Positions 17,104 through 27,980 are shown, counted from the first letter of the stretch. The stretch is 50,237 nt of DNA from Verrucomicrobiota bacterium (GCA_009885995.1 VFJQ01000073.1:1-50237); one strand, 5' to 3'. Translations and numbers: made by a program. Notes: a model not told the origin generated them from the letters alone.

Positions 17104-17868
17104 ATGTCTTTCTCCCGCCCATCCCCGCTCGCTGTGCTCGCCACGGTGCTGTGGCCGCTGTTTCTCGCGTGCAGCGTGCTGGTGGCGCTGGGGTGGGGGA
17201 GCGGTTTCGGAGCGGGGATGCTGGCGGATCCGGACTTCGCGCGGAGGGTGCCGAGTGCGGACTTGCGGGCAGCGCTGGGGTTGTTCAGTCGCGTGCTCGA
17301 TCCCGTGTGGATCACGCTCGGTGCGGTGAATTCGTATCTCGCGCTCGTGCGCACCGAGGGGCTCGCTACCGCGCGGCGGTGGTGCGGCATGGTCTTGGTC
17401 GCAGGCTTCATCATCGGCGCCGCGAGCGCCGCGACGAGCATGCCGCTGGGCCCGGTTTTTTTCCCGGCGAATCTCGGGATGAAGCTCGGGCCGGTGCCGT
17501 TCGCGCTGCCGTTCCTGTGGCTGCTGATCGTCATCGGCGCGAGGGAGACGGTGCTGCGAATCTTTCCGCGCCTCGCGCACGGCGTGTGCGCAGCGCTGAC
17601 CGGCGTGTGCTGTGCCGGGACGAGTCTGCTGCTCGATCCGATCGCGTGGAAGTATCGCGCGTGGTGGCTGTGGTATCCGGCGCAGTTCGACGCGCCGGAT
17701 CACACGCCATGGTCGGCTCATCTCACATGGCTGCTCGCGGGCAGCGCGCTCGCCTTTGCGATGCGCTCGCCGCACGTCGCCCCGCGCGTCGTGGTGCGCC
17801 CGATGGCGCCGATACTGGGCTTTCTCATCCTCGATGCGGTCGTGGCGCTGACGCTGCTGGTGCGCTGA
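17104..17868 (+). CDS. CruF-like carotenoid biosynthesis membrane protein
   Basis: 254 residues with seven or so hydrophobic segments. The central part (FFPANLGMKLGPVPFALPF) and the later LLDPIAWKYRAWWLWYP resemble the conserved stretches of the carotenoid hydratase family of CruF (PF04240). In bacteria making C50 or glycosylated carotenoids these enzymes hydrate the 1',2' double bond of the psi end group. No other carotenoid gene is nearby, so the assignment is by resemblance only. It diverges from the helicase gene across 93 bases, which must contain both promoters. Confidence 0.55.
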   Translation: MSFSRPSPLAVLATVLWPLFLACSVLVALGWGSGFGAGMLADPDFARRVPSADLRAALGLFSRVLDPVWITLGAVNSYLALVRTEGLATARRWCGMVLVAGFIIGAASAATSMPLGPVFFPANLGMKLGPVPFALPFLWLLIVIGARETVLRIFPRLAHGVCAALTGVCCAGTSLLLDPIAWKYRAWWLWYPAQFDAPDHTPWSAHLTWLLAGSALAFAMRSPHVAPRVVVRPMAPILGFLILDAVVALTLLVR

Positions 17869-17943
17869 AGCGCGGCAACGGGAGCTGGAAGTTTTTCCTC
17901 GCCGCGTGCGCAGTCGTGGCGATGGTGCGAGCCCTTTTTCAAC

Positions 17944-18828
17944 ATGAGTCAGGATACCCGCCAACTTCGTCTCGGCCTGCCCTCGGGCAGCTTGCAGGAA
18001 CCGACCTTCGCGCTGTTCGCCAAGGCCGGGTTCAACATTTCAGGCGCGAGCCGTTCGTATAGGCCGAGCGTCGATGACGCAGAGTTGTCCGTGCGCCTGC
18101 TGCGTGCGCAGGAGATTTCGCGCTACGTCGAGCACGGCTTTCTTGACGCGGGAGTCACCGGCAAGGATTGGATCGCGAACAACGGTTCGGACGTAGCTGT
18201 GCTGGCGGAGATGACCTTTTCCAAGGTGAGCCGGAACCCCACGCGCTGGGTGATCGCGGTGCCGGAGGATTCGCCGATCCGCTCGGTGAAGGATCTCGAA
18301 GGCAAGTGCATCGCGACCGAGGCCGTGGCGCTGACCGAGCGTTACCTCGCCGAGCATGGGGTGAAGGCGATCGTCGAATTTTCATGGGGCGCGACCGAGG
18401 TGAAAGTGCCGGACCTGGTCGATGCGATCGTGGATGTGACCGAGACGGGTTCATCGCTCCGCGCGAACAAGCTGCGGATCCTCGCGACGATCATGGAGTC
18501 GTCGCCGCAGTTCATCGCAAACAAAGCCGCGCTCGACGATCCGTGGAAGCGGCAGAAGATCGAGAAGATCGTGCTGCTGCTCCAGGGCGCCTTTGCCGCG
18601 CGCGACAAGGTGGGTCTGAAGATGAACCTGCCGGAAGCGAAGCTCGCCGAACTGCTCAAGGCGCTGCCGGCCTTGCGCAACCCGACCATCGCCCACCTCG
18701 CGACGCCCGAATGGGTCGCGGTGGAGACGATCATCGACGAGTCGGTCGTGCGCGAAATCATCCCTCAGCTCAAGGCGCTTGGCGCCGAGGGCATCATCGA
18801 ATATCCACTGAACAAGCTCGTTTACTGA
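17944..18828 (+). CDS. hisG: ATP phosphoribosyltransferase, long form
   Basis: First enzyme of histidine synthesis, joining ATP and PRPP. At 294 residues this is the long HisG form, with a C-terminal regulatory domain (from about residue 220) that binds histidine, so no HisZ partner is required. The N-terminus ([14 protein letters not shown]) and the PRPP-binding loop [13 protein letters not shown] are intact. It is monocistronic in appearance, with a tiny ribosomal protein gene 66 bases downstream. No other his gene is in the window. Confidence 0.95.
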   Translation: MSQDTRQLRLGLPSGSLQEPTFALFAKAGFNISGASRSYRPSVDDAELSVRLLRAQEISRYVEHGFLDAGVTGKDWIANNGSDVAVLAEMTFSKVSRNPTRWVIAVPEDSPIRSVKDLEGKCIATEAVALTERYLAEHGVKAIVEFSWGATEVKVPDLVDAIVDVTETGSSLRANKLRILATIMESSPQFIANKAALDDPWKRQKIEKIVLLLQGAFAARDKVGLKMNLPEAKLAELLKALPALRNPTIAHLATPEWVAVETIIDESVVREIIPQLKALGAEGIIEYPLNKLVY

Positions 18829-18894
18829 AAATGCCGTTTGCCGGGGGAGGAGCACCGTGCTTCTCTCCGCACCCCAACCGAAATCATCCCACTC

Positions 18895-18999
18895 ATGGGT
18901 TCCATCAAGAAGAAGAGAAAAGCCAAGATCGCAAACCACAAACGCCGCAAGCGCCGTCGTGAAAACCGGCACAAGAAGCGTTTGCGCTACAAGAGCTAG
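18895..18999 (+). CDS. Tiny basic ribosomal protein of the bS22/mS38 (AURKAIP1/COX24) type
   Basis: Only 34 residues, starting MGSIKKKRKAKIANHKRRKR, with more than half Lys or Arg. The MGS-x-KKKR start and the basic helix match the COX24/AURKAIP1 domain family, whose members include mitochondrial mS38 and mycobacterial bS22, both bound to the small ribosomal subunit near the decoding region. The codons are read between hisG and the TPR gene, with 66 bases before and 18 bases after. The gene is below the length limit of most gene finders. Confidence 0.85.
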   Translation: MGSIKKKRKAKIANHKRRKRRRENRHKKRLRYKS

Positions 19000-19017
19000 C
19001 GCATAGGCTGCGCGCCG

Positions 19018-20856
19018 ATGAAACCGCTCCGAGTTGGAATTTTCCAGTGGTCGGGAGCAATCATCTTCGCGTTACTTTTTCTCCCGACCGCACGCGCCGC
19101 GAAACCGGCGACGCCCGTTTCGGCTGCGCCGAAGAAGTCAGCCGTCGCAAGATCGAAGCCGGTCGCGAAGCCCGCGGTCCCTGCGCGGTCCGACGAATTT
19201 GCAGACGCGTATCCGGGCGGCAGCAGCATCACGCCGCCTGACCTGGCGCTGAACGATGACGGCGGGCGCAGAGCCGAGGCACTTGCGAGCTTTGCCCGTG
19301 GAGTAGTGGCGGAGGACAACGCCGAAGCGGAGATCGCGATGGAGGCCTACAAGCGCGCGCTGGCGCTTGATCCGGGCTACATCGAACTCGCGCTGAAGGT
19401 GGCTTACGAATTTGCGCGGAAGAACGATGTGCCGGGTGGCATCCAGGTGCTGAAGGACGCGGCGAAGGCGGCGCCGAAGGACCCGCGTCCGGTGGTCCAT
19501 CTCTCGCAACTCTACGCGAAGCATCTCAAGAAGCCGGACCTCGCGCTGAAATATGCCGAGCAAGCCATCGCGATCGATCCGGCGCAGTTCACCGGTTATC
19601 TGGCTGTTTACGAGCTTCACGTCGCAACGGGACAGTTGAAGAAGGCGGAAGAAATCATCGACCGGGCGGAACGATCGAAGAGCAGCGACCCGAAATTCTG
19701 GGCTCAACTCGGCGACCTGACGACGCGACTTTTCCTCAAGGAGGATGGCACTTCCGAACCGCAGCATATCGAGCGCATGAACGCGCTCTATCGCCGCGCT
19801 GCGGACCTCGGTCGCGATGACGCGGTGATTCAGGCGAAGGCTGGCGATTATTTTGTGCTGAGCAGGCAGGTGAAGGAGGCCATCCCGTTTTACCTCAGCG
19901 CGCTCAAGGGAGGCGTGAGCGATGATCCGGCACTGGGCAATCTGCGCGAAAAGCTCGCCCGCGCTTTCCTCATCGCCGAAGAGAAGGATCGGGCGATCGA
20001 GATGCTCGAGTCAGTGGTCGATGAGAATCCGACGCGATTCGAAACCTACGAACTGCTCGGCGAACTCTATATGCAGAAGGGGAACAACGAGCGCGCGCTG
20101 GTCAACTTCGAGCAGACGCTGCTGCTCGATGGGGCGAGCGCTGAGAATTACCTGCGGCTCGCCGAACTCTACCTCAAGCTCAAGCGCTCCGATAAAGCCG
20201 TGGACACGATGCGTCAGGCGCGTGCGAAGTTTCCGGACGTGCCGCAGATCGGCATCAGCTTCGCAGTGACGCTGAGTCAGGCGAAGCGCCACACCGAGGC
20301 GATGACTGCCTTCGCCGAGGCCAAGGCCGACGCGGAGCAGAATCACAACGAGGTGCTCAACGCGAAATTCTACCTGCAATATGGAGCCGCAGCCGAGCAG
20401 GCCGGGCTGATCGATCGGGCGGCTGAGTTGCTCCGTGAGAGCATCCGACTCGATGGCGCCAACGCCGCCGAGGCGCGCAACTACCTCGGTTACATGTGGG
20501 TCGATAACGACAAGAACCTCGACGAGGCCGGAGGATTGATCCGCAAAGCGCTCGAATCCGATCCCGACAACGGCGCCTACCTCGACAGCCTCGGGTGGTT
20601 TTATTTGAAGAAGGGAGAATACGAGCGTGCGCTAAAGGAACTCACACGCGCGCTGGAGAATCTCAAGGCGGAGGATGCCGTCGTCCTCGACCACCTCGGC
20701 GAGGCCTGTCACGCGCTTGGAAAAATCGCCGAGGCGATGAGCTATTGGCAGAAGTCGCTCGCCGTCGAAGCCAATCCGAAAGTGAGCGAGAAGCTCGATG
20801 CCGCGAAGCAGAAGGTCACCAAGTCGAGCGCGCCGCCCGGGACGGACGAGAAATAA
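19018..20856 (+). CDS. Secreted tetratricopeptide-repeat protein
   Basis: 612 residues. An N-terminal signal sequence (about residues 5-30, ending ARAA) is followed by a Pro/Ala/Lys linker and then at least twelve TPR units from about residue 85 to 590, with the usual spacing of Gly, Ala and Pro (for example AMEAYKRALALDPGYIELAL). TPR stacks serve as protein-protein contact surfaces. The tail (SSAPPGTDEK) is disordered. It resembles large periplasmic or outer-membrane-associated TPR proteins of Verrucomicrobia. It converges with dop, leaving 33 bases between them. Confidence 0.85.
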   Translation: MKPLRVGIFQWSGAIIFALLFLPTARAAKPATPVSAAPKKSAVARSKPVAKPAVPARSDEFADAYPGGSSITPPDLALNDDGGRRAEALASFARGVVAEDNAEAEIAMEAYKRALALDPGYIELALKVAYEFARKNDVPGGIQVLKDAAKAAPKDPRPVVHLSQLYAKHLKKPDLALKYAEQAIAIDPAQFTGYLAVYELHVATGQLKKAEEIIDRAERSKSSDPKFWAQLGDLTTRLFLKEDGTSEPQHIERMNALYRRAADLGRDDAVIQAKAGDYFVLSRQVKEAIPFYLSALKGGVSDDPALGNLREKLARAFLIAEEKDRAIEMLESVVDENPTRFETYELLGELYMQKGNNERALVNFEQTLLLDGASAENYLRLAELYLKLKRSDKAVDTMRQARAKFPDVPQIGISFAVTLSQAKRHTEAMTAFAEAKADAEQNHNEVLNAKFYLQYGAAAEQAGLIDRAAELLRESIRLDGANAAEARNYLGYMWVDNDKNLDEAGGLIRKALESDPDNGAYLDSLGWFYLKKGEYERALKELTRALENLKAEDAVVLDHLGEACHALGKIAEAMSYWQKSLAVEANPKVSEKLDAAKQKVTKSSAPPGTDEK

Positions 20857-20889
20857 CACCGCCGGGCATTGCGGAATGGAGACGCCGTC

Positions 20890-22398
20890 TCAGCCCAGGC
20901 GTGCGATCAAGTCACCGAAATCAAGCGCGAGGCGGATCGATGAGTTGACGCGATCGAGCGCCGCATCATGCGCAGGGTGCGGGAGTTCCACGAGCCGCGT
21001 GGTGCCATTGCCGGTGAAGGCGATTTCATCCCACTGGATCGATGTGATCTCATCATTGAAACGCGCCACGGCGCGGCCGCGGAAAAATGCGCGCGTCGTC
21101 TCCGGCGGCTGGAAGATGGCGTGCTTGACGTGCTCTTCGCTGACCAGCCGTTTCATCCGGCCCTCGCGCATGAGTTCGTAGTAGAGGCCGTGTTCGAGCG
21201 ACACGTTGTGGTATTCGAGGTCGATCGATTGCAGCCACGGATCACTCCACGAGAGTCCCTCGGCTTCACGCAGCGTCTGGAGCAGGAATTTCTTCGCTAC
21301 CCAGTCGAGCCGGTCTTTGCACAGCCAGTAGTCGCGCGAGAGATCGTCGAGCACCGCCTCCCACTCGCGCAGAGTCCACGTCGTGTCCTCATCCTGCGCG
21401 GAGTGCTCCTTCGCCGCGGCGAGGTAGAGCCGCTGAATGTCGATCGCGCTGATCTTGCGGCCGTCCTTGAGTTCGATGATCCACGCATAGCTCGGGTCGC
21501 GGCTGATCTGCTTGGTCGCCGCGATCGGGTCGGCCAGTTCGAGCTGCGGCGCGTGGCCGCTCTCGATCAAGTCCAGCACCAGAGCCGTCGTGCCGATCTT
21601 CAGCGCCGTCGCCCAATGCGACATGTTCGAGTCGCCGGTGATGACGTGGAATCGCCGGTAGCGCATCGCGTCGGCGTGCGGCTCGTCGCGCGTGTTCACG
21701 ATGGGGCGCCGGTTCATCGTATCGATGGAGCAGAGCACGCTGAAAAAGTCCGACCGCTGCGCGATCTGAAACACGCCTGGCTGCCCCGGCTGATCCTCGC
21801 CCTCGATCCCGATCTTCCCCGCTCCCGCGAAGATCTGCCGCGTCACAAGGAAGGGCACGACATCGCGAACGATCCGCTCCCAAGGCACACCGCGGCTCAT
21901 CAGGTAGTTGTCGTGGCAGCCGTAGCTGTGGCCGATGAAGTCCGTGTTGTTCTTGTAAAGCCGCGCTTCCTGTCCTGCTGGAAGCTTCGAGTTTCGCCGG
22001 CGCGCGCATTCGCCAAGGATGCGCTCGCCCGCCTTGTCCTGAGCCACGACTTCGCGGAGCGTCGTGCATTCGGGCGTCGAGTATTCCGGGTGCGCGTGGT
22101 CGTTGTAAAAGCGTGCTCCGTTCGAGAGCACGAGGTCGCTCTTGATCTCCTCAAACGATAGCGCCCGCGCGCGGTCCGCTTCGTAGTAGGCCGCCTCATC
22201 CGTGTCCTGCAGGAGTTCCTCCGCGCGAAACCCACGCGCGTCGAGATGTGGATCCTCGAGTGAGTAGTCCCACTTCATCAGCGCGCCGTGTTCGGTATAA
22301 CAGCGCACGATCTCGATGGATTCCCGGACGACATCGACGTCGTCCATACCGTCGACGGTAATCCCGTATTCTGTCTCGATGCCGAACACACGTTTCAT
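20890..22398 (-). CDS. dop: Deamidase/depupylase of a Pup-like modifier (Dop)
   Basis: 502 residues of the Dop/PafA carboxylate-amine ligase-like family. The N-terminal nucleotide-binding motif is FGIETEYG, and the catalytic aspartate is expected at Asp100 in YNDHAHPEYSTPE. The segment KWDYSLEDPHLDARGF, followed by an insertion before LSNGARFY, is the Dop-specific loop that PafA lacks. Further matches include LYKNNTDFIGHSYGCHDNYL, NTRDEPHAD and GRMKRLVSEEHV. Dop converts Pup-Gln to Pup-Glu and removes Pup from targets. No Pup/UBact gene, PafA or proteasome subunit is in the window. The gene starts 70 bases after atpC on the same strand, so it may be read with the ATP synthase operon. The start at 22398 gives the family N-terminus. 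Confidence 0.92.
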   Translation of the reverse strand: MKRVFGIETEYGITVDGMDDVDVVRESIEIVRCYTEHGALMKWDYSLEDPHLDARGFRAEELLQDTDEAAYYEADRARALSFEEIKSDLVLSNGARFYNDHAHPEYSTPECTTLREVVAQDKAGERILGECARRRNSKLPAGQEARLYKNNTDFIGHSYGCHDNYLMSRGVPWERIVRDVVPFLVTRQIFAGAGKIGIEGEDQPGQPGVFQIAQRSDFFSVLCSIDTMNRRPIVNTRDEPHADAMRYRRFHVITGDSNMSHWATALKIGTTALVLDLIESGHAPQLELADPIAATKQISRDPSYAWIIELKDGRKISAIDIQRLYLAAAKEHSAQDEDTTWTLREWEAVLDDLSRDYWLCKDRLDWVAKKFLLQTLREAEGLSWSDPWLQSIDLEYHNVSLEHGLYYELMREGRMKRLVSEEHVKHAIFQPPETTRAFFRGRAVARFNDEITSIQWDEIAFTGNGTTRLVELPHPAHDAALDRVNSSIRLALDFGDLIARLG

Positions 22399-22468
22399 GC
22401 TGCGCAAGGTAGCGCGAGCCGACGTGAGTCAGCAAGTGGCCCGCTGCTAAACTGGCATATCGCCGATC

Positions 22469-22891
22469 CTACGCGCCGCGTCGGCGGCGCTTGACGTGGA
22501 GCTGCGCGAGCGACTTCGCGAGCGCGGCCTGCACGGCGGCGGCTTCTTCGCCACCGAGTTCGTGCGCGCCCTTGAGCGCTTCCTCGGCGCGCTTCACAGC
22601 AGCTTCGGCGGCGGCTTCGTCGATGGCTTTCTCCTCGATCGCCATGTCCACGAGCACGTTCACGCGGTCGGCGGTGATCTGCACGAAACCTTCGCCGACG
22701 GCGAGGTGGTGCGTCTTTCCGTCCTTCGTCACGATGAGTTCGCCTGGATGAATCTGCGTCATCAGCGGGACGTGCATCGGATACACGCCCATCTCGCCCT
22801 CGACCGCCGGCAGCACGACGAACTCGACGTCGTCGCTGTAGGCTTTCGACTCAGGCGTGACGATTTCGAGGCGGAGTGTTGCAGCGGCCAT
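22469..22891 (-). CDS. atpC: ATP synthase F1 subunit epsilon
   Basis: 140 residues: an N-terminal beta-sandwich (LRLEIVTPESKAYSDDVEFV, with the typical EGEMGVYPMHVPLMTQI) and a two-helix Ala/Glu-rich C-terminal part from about residue 88. The subunit couples rotation of the c-ring to F1 and can inhibit the enzyme with its helices. Last gene of the atp cluster, ten bases downstream of atpD. Confidence 0.95.
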   Translation of the reverse strand: MAAATLRLEIVTPESKAYSDDVEFVVLPAVEGEMGVYPMHVPLMTQIHPGELIVTKDGKTHHLAVGEGFVQITADRVNVLVDMAIEEKAIDEAAAEAAVKRAEEALKGAHELGGEEAAAVQAALAKSLAQLHVKRRRRGA

Positions 22892-22900
22892 GATGAGAAC

Positions 22901-24334
<1,434 letters not shown>

Positions 24335-25213
24335 TTAACCGAGCGCGATCTGCGCCGTGGAGATTTCGAGGATTTCGGTGGTGATGGCCGCCTGGCGGAC
24401 CTTGTTATATTCGAGCGTGAGGTCCTTGATGAGTTGCTTCGCGTTGTCGGTCGCGTTCTTCATCGCGACCATGCGTGCGCTGTGCTCCGAGGCACGGCTG
24501 TCGAGGATCATCTGATAAACTTGGAAGTGGACGTAATGAGGGAGCACCGCCTCGAGCACGCCATTGGCGTCCGGCTCGAAGACGTAAGGCGTCGCATCGT
24601 GCGCGGCCTCGATTTTTTTGTCGGCCGACGAGAGCACGTCGGCGACATCGAAGCTGGTGATTGGCAGGAGCTGCCGCACCGAGGGCACCTGCGTGAGCGT
24701 ATTGACGAAGTCGGTGAACGCGACGGACACGCGATCAACTTCGCCCGCGACGAACTTATCCATGCAGAACTTCGAGACCTGTTTGGCTTCGAGGAAGTGG
24801 AAGTTCTCCTTGATGTTGAAGTCCGCGAGCACCGTGCGCTGCGCGCGCGTGAGATATTGCATCGCCTTCCTGCCGACGACGACGAAGACGGTCTTCGCCG
24901 GATCGAACTTCGCGACTTCGCGGAAGAGGTTCGTGTTCAGCGCGCCGCACAGGCCCTTGTCGGTCGCGATGACGAGCACGAGTTCCTTCTTCACCTCGCG
25001 CGTCTGGAGCAGCGCGTGCGCTTCGTCTTCGCCGAGACCGGAGAGCGAACCGAGCACCGTGCGCAGCAAGTCGGCATACGAACGTCCCGCGAGCGCAGCG
25101 TTCTGCGCTTTCCGCATCTTCGCCGCCGCGACCATTTGCATGGCCTTGGTGATCTGCGAAGTGTTTTTGACCGACTTGATGCGTCGGCGGATGTCGCGGG
25201 TGTTCGCGGCCAT
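24335..25213 (-). CDS. atpG: ATP synthase F1 subunit gamma
   Basis: 292 residues, normal size. The N-terminal coiled-coil helix contains DIRRRIKSVKNTSQITKAMQ and the C-terminal helix ends LILEYNK-like (DLTLEYNKVRQAAITTEIL), the two antiparallel helices of the central shaft. The Rossmann-like middle (ELVLVIATDKGLCGALNT) is typical. It starts three bases after atpA. Confidence 0.97.
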   Translation of the reverse strand: MAANTRDIRRRIKSVKNTSQITKAMQMVAAAKMRKAQNAALAGRSYADLLRTVLGSLSGLGEDEAHALLQTREVKKELVLVIATDKGLCGALNTNLFREVAKFDPAKTVFVVVGRKAMQYLTRAQRTVLADFNIKENFHFLEAKQVSKFCMDKFVAGEVDRVSVAFTDFVNTLTQVPSVRQLLPITSFDVADVLSSADKKIEAAHDATPYVFEPDANGVLEAVLPHYVHFQVYQMILDSRASEHSARMVAMKNATDNAKQLIKDLTLEYNKVRQAAITTEILEISTAQIALG

Positions 25214-25216
25214 GTC

Positions 25217-26743
25217 TTACTTGTAGCTCTGCTTGAAGTCTTCGACCGCGCTCTTGAGTTCGGCGCCGAGCGCGTCGTCGATCGACTTCTTCTCCCAAAT
25301 CTTCGCGAGCAGGTCGCTCTTCCGCGTCATGAAGAAGTCCTGCAGCTTGAGCTGGAAATCCTTCACCTTCTCGACCGGCACGTCGTCGAAGTAGTTGTTC
25401 TGCATCGCCCAAAGGACGGCGACCTGCAGCTCGACCGAGAGCGGGTTGTATTGGATCTGTTTGAAGAGCTCCACGATGCGCGCGCCGCGGTCGAGTTTGG
25501 CTTTTGTGCCGGCGTCGAGATCGCTGCCGAACTGCGCGAATGCCGCGAGTTCGCGGAACTGCGCGAGCTCGCCTTTGATCTTACCGGCCACTTGCTTGAT
25601 GCCCTTGATCTGCGCGGCGGAACCGACGCGGCTCACGGACAAGCCGACGGAAACGGCGGGGCGGATGCCTTGGTAGAAAAGGTCGGTTTCGAGATAAATC
25701 TGGCCGTCGGTGATCGAGATGACGTTCGTCGGAATGTAGGCCGACACGTCGCCGGCTTGCGTCTCGATGATCGGCAACGCGGTGAGTGAGCCGTTGCCGT
25801 TCTGCTCGTTCACGCGCGCCGAGCGTTCGAGCAGGCGCGAGTGGAGATAGAACACGTCGCCGGGATACGCTTCGCGGCCCGACGGGCGCTTGAGCACGAG
25901 CGACACCTGGCGGTAGGCGACGGCGTGCTTCGAGAGGTCATCGAACACGATGAGCGCATCCATGCCGTTATCCATGAACCACTCGCCCATCGCCGCACCG
26001 GAGAACGGCGCGAGGTATTGGTTCGTGGCCGTGTCGGACGCGGTCGCACAGACGATGATCGTATAAGGCATCGCGCCAGCTTCCTCGAGCACCGCGATGG
26101 CGCGCGCGACGTTCGACTGCTTCTGCCCGATCGCGACGTAGATGGAGTAAAGCGGGCGGAAGTCCGCCTTGCCTTCGTTCGCCTTGTTGATGCGCGCCTG
26201 ATTGATGATGGCGTCGATCGCGATTGTGGTCTTGCCGGTCGCGCGGTCGCCGATGATCAACTCGCGCTGCCCGCGGCCGATCGGGATCATTGCGTCGATG
26301 GCCATGATGCCGGTCTGCACCGGCTGGCTCACCGACTTACGCTTGATGATGCCCGGCGCGATCTTTTCGACCGGATAGAAAGCGGTCTGCGCGATCGGGC
26401 CTTTGCCATCGACCGGGCAGCCGAGCGTATCGACGATGCGGCCGAGCAGCGCCTTGCCGACCGGCACGGAGAGCAGGCGGCCCGTGGTCTTCACCTCGGT
26501 GCCTTCATGCACGCCCTTGTCGTCGCCGAGCAGGATGCAGCCGACTTCGCTCTCTTCGAGGTTCAGCGCGATGCCGTAGAGGCCGCCGCCGAAGTCGATC
26601 ATCTCGTTGAGCATCACGTCGCTGAGACCTTCGATCTTCGCGACGCCGTCGCCGACTTCGCGGACGATGCCGACGTTCGACTTGGTCGCGTTGGTCTTAA
26701 GCGAGCCGATAGTGGATTCGATTTCCTGGAGAATGTTGCTCAT
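25217..26743 (-). CDS. atpA: ATP synthase F1 subunit alpha
   Basis: 508 residues. The nucleotide-binding loop is [13 protein letters not shown], with GYPVSxxR-like sequence around [14 protein letters not shown] that contains the arginine finger contacting the beta active site. Non-catalytic sites regulate turnover. It is separated from atpH by six bases and from atpG by three, in the standard order of an F-type operon. Confidence 0.98.
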   Translation of the reverse strand: MSNILQEIESTIGSLKTNATKSNVGIVREVGDGVAKIEGLSDVMLNEMIDFGGGLYGIALNLEESEVGCILLGDDKGVHEGTEVKTTGRLLSVPVGKALLGRIVDTLGCPVDGKGPIAQTAFYPVEKIAPGIIKRKSVSQPVQTGIMAIDAMIPIGRGQRELIIGDRATGKTTIAIDAIINQARINKANEGKADFRPLYSIYVAIGQKQSNVARAIAVLEEAGAMPYTIIVCATASDTATNQYLAPFSGAAMGEWFMDNGMDALIVFDDLSKHAVAYRQVSLVLKRPSGREAYPGDVFYLHSRLLERSARVNEQNGNGSLTALPIIETQAGDVSAYIPTNVISITDGQIYLETDLFYQGIRPAVSVGLSVSRVGSAAQIKGIKQVAGKIKGELAQFRELAAFAQFGSDLDAGTKAKLDRGARIVELFKQIQYNPLSVELQVAVLWAMQNNYFDDVPVEKVKDFQLKLQDFFMTRKSDLLAKIWEKKSIDDALGAELKSAVEDFKQSYK

Positions 26744-26749
26744 GGTGGT

Positions 26750-27151
26750 TTAGGCGTGAAGGAGTTCGTCTTCGAGGCGGGCGATGCGGTCCTGGATGCT
26801 GTTGTCCCAGACATCGCTGCCGATCTTGATGCGGAGTCCGCCGATCAGTTCGGGCGTGACGTTAAATTCAGAGGTTAGGTCGTTGCCGTATTTGGCTTTG
26901 AGAGCCCGGCGGAGCTGGTCGCGTGTCTCGCGGTCGAGATTGGTCGCGCTCTCGACGACGGCATGGCGCTTGGCGAGTTCGAGCCGGATGTAGCGTTGGT
27001 AGCCTTCGAGGATGTCGAGGAAGTGCCGCGGCTTTTTCTCCGCGAGTTGCTTCACGACGGTGCGCACCTTGTCTTCGTCGAGACGGTTCTCCGTGAAGCT
27101 CCCGAGGAAGAGCGACTTGGCGGCTTTGCGGGCTTCCTTGCTCAGCTTCAT
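26750..27151 (-). CDS. atpH: ATP synthase F1 subunit delta, short form
   Basis: 133 residues, against about 175-185 in most bacteria. The C-terminal part is clear: the conserved TPELIGGLRIKIGSDVWDNSI stretch ends in a helix, as in other delta subunits. The N-terminal helical bundle that binds the alpha subunits is shortened by roughly 45 residues. It lies in the normal place between atpF and atpA with gaps of six bases on each side, so truncation by mutation is less likely than a lineage trait. Confidence 0.88.
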   Translation of the reverse strand: MKLSKEARKAAKSLFLGSFTENRLDEDKVRTVVKQLAEKKPRHFLDILEGYQRYIRLELAKRHAVVESATNLDRETRDQLRRALKAKYGNDLTSEFNVTPELIGGLRIKIGSDVWDNSIQDRIARLEDELLHA

Positions 27152-27157
27152 CGCAGT

Positions 27158-27694
27158 TTAGGCGGCGAGTTCCTTCGCCGCTTCTTCCGAAAGGCGGCGC
27201 TGGTCGGCGTCGCTTAGGACTTTGCCCGTCACCTTCGCCGTCGTGTCGATCACAAGCCGCGCGACCTCGCGCTTGAGGTCGGCGAGCATCTTCGCATGCT
27301 CGCGCGTAGTGGCTTCGCGGGCCTTGTTGATGATCTGCTCGGCTTCCATCACCGCGCGCTGCGATTCTCGCTCCTGCAGCGACTTGGCGGCGGACTTTGC
27401 GTCGTCGATCACTCGCTGTGCGTCTGCGTTGGCTTTCGAGAGAAACTCAGCAGCCTGCTGCTGTGCTGCGGCGAGTTGCTTCTTGATCTCCTCCGCGTTG
27501 GCGAGGCCCTCGGCGATCTTCTTCCGGCGCTCCTCGAGCACCTGGAGGATTGGCTGGTAGGCGAACTTGTGCAAAACGAACGCGACGATCGAGAAGCTGA
27601 TGCACTGGGAAAGGAACTTCCACCAGTCCACGCCGAACTGCTCGGCGATCTCCGTCACGGGATTGGACGCTGCGAGAAGAGTGAAGAGGGTCAT
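27158..27694 (-). CDS. atpF: ATP synthase F0 subunit b
   Basis: 178 residues with one N-terminal membrane helix (WWKFLSQCISFSIVAFVLHK) followed by a long Lys/Glu/Ala-rich helix that forms the peripheral stalk, from about residue 50 to the end. The usual VLEERRKKIAEGL start of the stalk helix is present. It stands between atpE and atpH. Confidence 0.95.
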   Translation of the reverse strand: MTLFTLLAASNPVTEIAEQFGVDWWKFLSQCISFSIVAFVLHKFAYQPILQVLEERRKKIAEGLANAEEIKKQLAAAQQQAAEFLSKANADAQRVIDDAKSAAKSLQERESQRAVMEAEQIINKAREATTREHAKMLADLKREVARLVIDTTAKVTGKVLSDADQRRLSEEAAKELAA

Positions 27695-27755
27695 GGAAAG
27701 TCGAGCTTGCGGAAACTAGCGCGGGACCGCCCGGAGACGGCCCCGCGCCGGTGAG

Positions 27756-27980
27756 TTACTTGCCGAGGAACAGCGCGAAGAACACGATGCCTTCTGCGAA
27801 GGCCGTGCTCAGGATCGACTGGATGAGGATCTTCGTGGCCGCGCCGGGATTGCGCCCGACGGCTTCCGAAGCCTTCATGCCGATCAGGCCCACGCCGATG
27901 GCCGCGCCTAGGGCGCCGAGGCCACCCTGGATGCTGCCGGTGATGCCTGCTGCTTCTGCGAGCGTTGTGATGATGCTCAT
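27756..27980 (-). CDS. atpE: ATP synthase F0 subunit c
   Basis: 74 residues, two helices. The first contains the GGLGALGAAIGVGLIGMKAS glycine pattern and the second, TAFAEGIVFFALFLG, carries the ion-binding glutamate. The polar loop RNPGA joins them. The first helix lacks the Gln, and the glutamate is not followed by Ser or Thr, so the ring is probably proton- rather than sodium-coupled. The start at 27980 is the ATG that gives the family length; the frame is open further upstream. Confidence 0.95.
   Translation of the reverse strand: MSIITTLAEAAGITGSIQGGLGALGAAIGVGLIGMKASEAVGRNPGAATKILIQSILSTAFAEGIVFFALFLGK

Noticed and set aside
17011..17964. Longer start for the DEAD-box helicase, up to 17964
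   Set aside because: The extension overlaps a membrane-protein gene on the other strand and has an Arg/His-rich shadow composition; the ATG at 17010 gives the normal family N-terminus.
20857..22468. A Pup or UBact gene next to dop
   Set aside because: The flanking gaps are 33 and 70 bases, too short for a 50-70 residue modifier, and no small frame ending in Gly-Gly-Gln/Glu was seen there.
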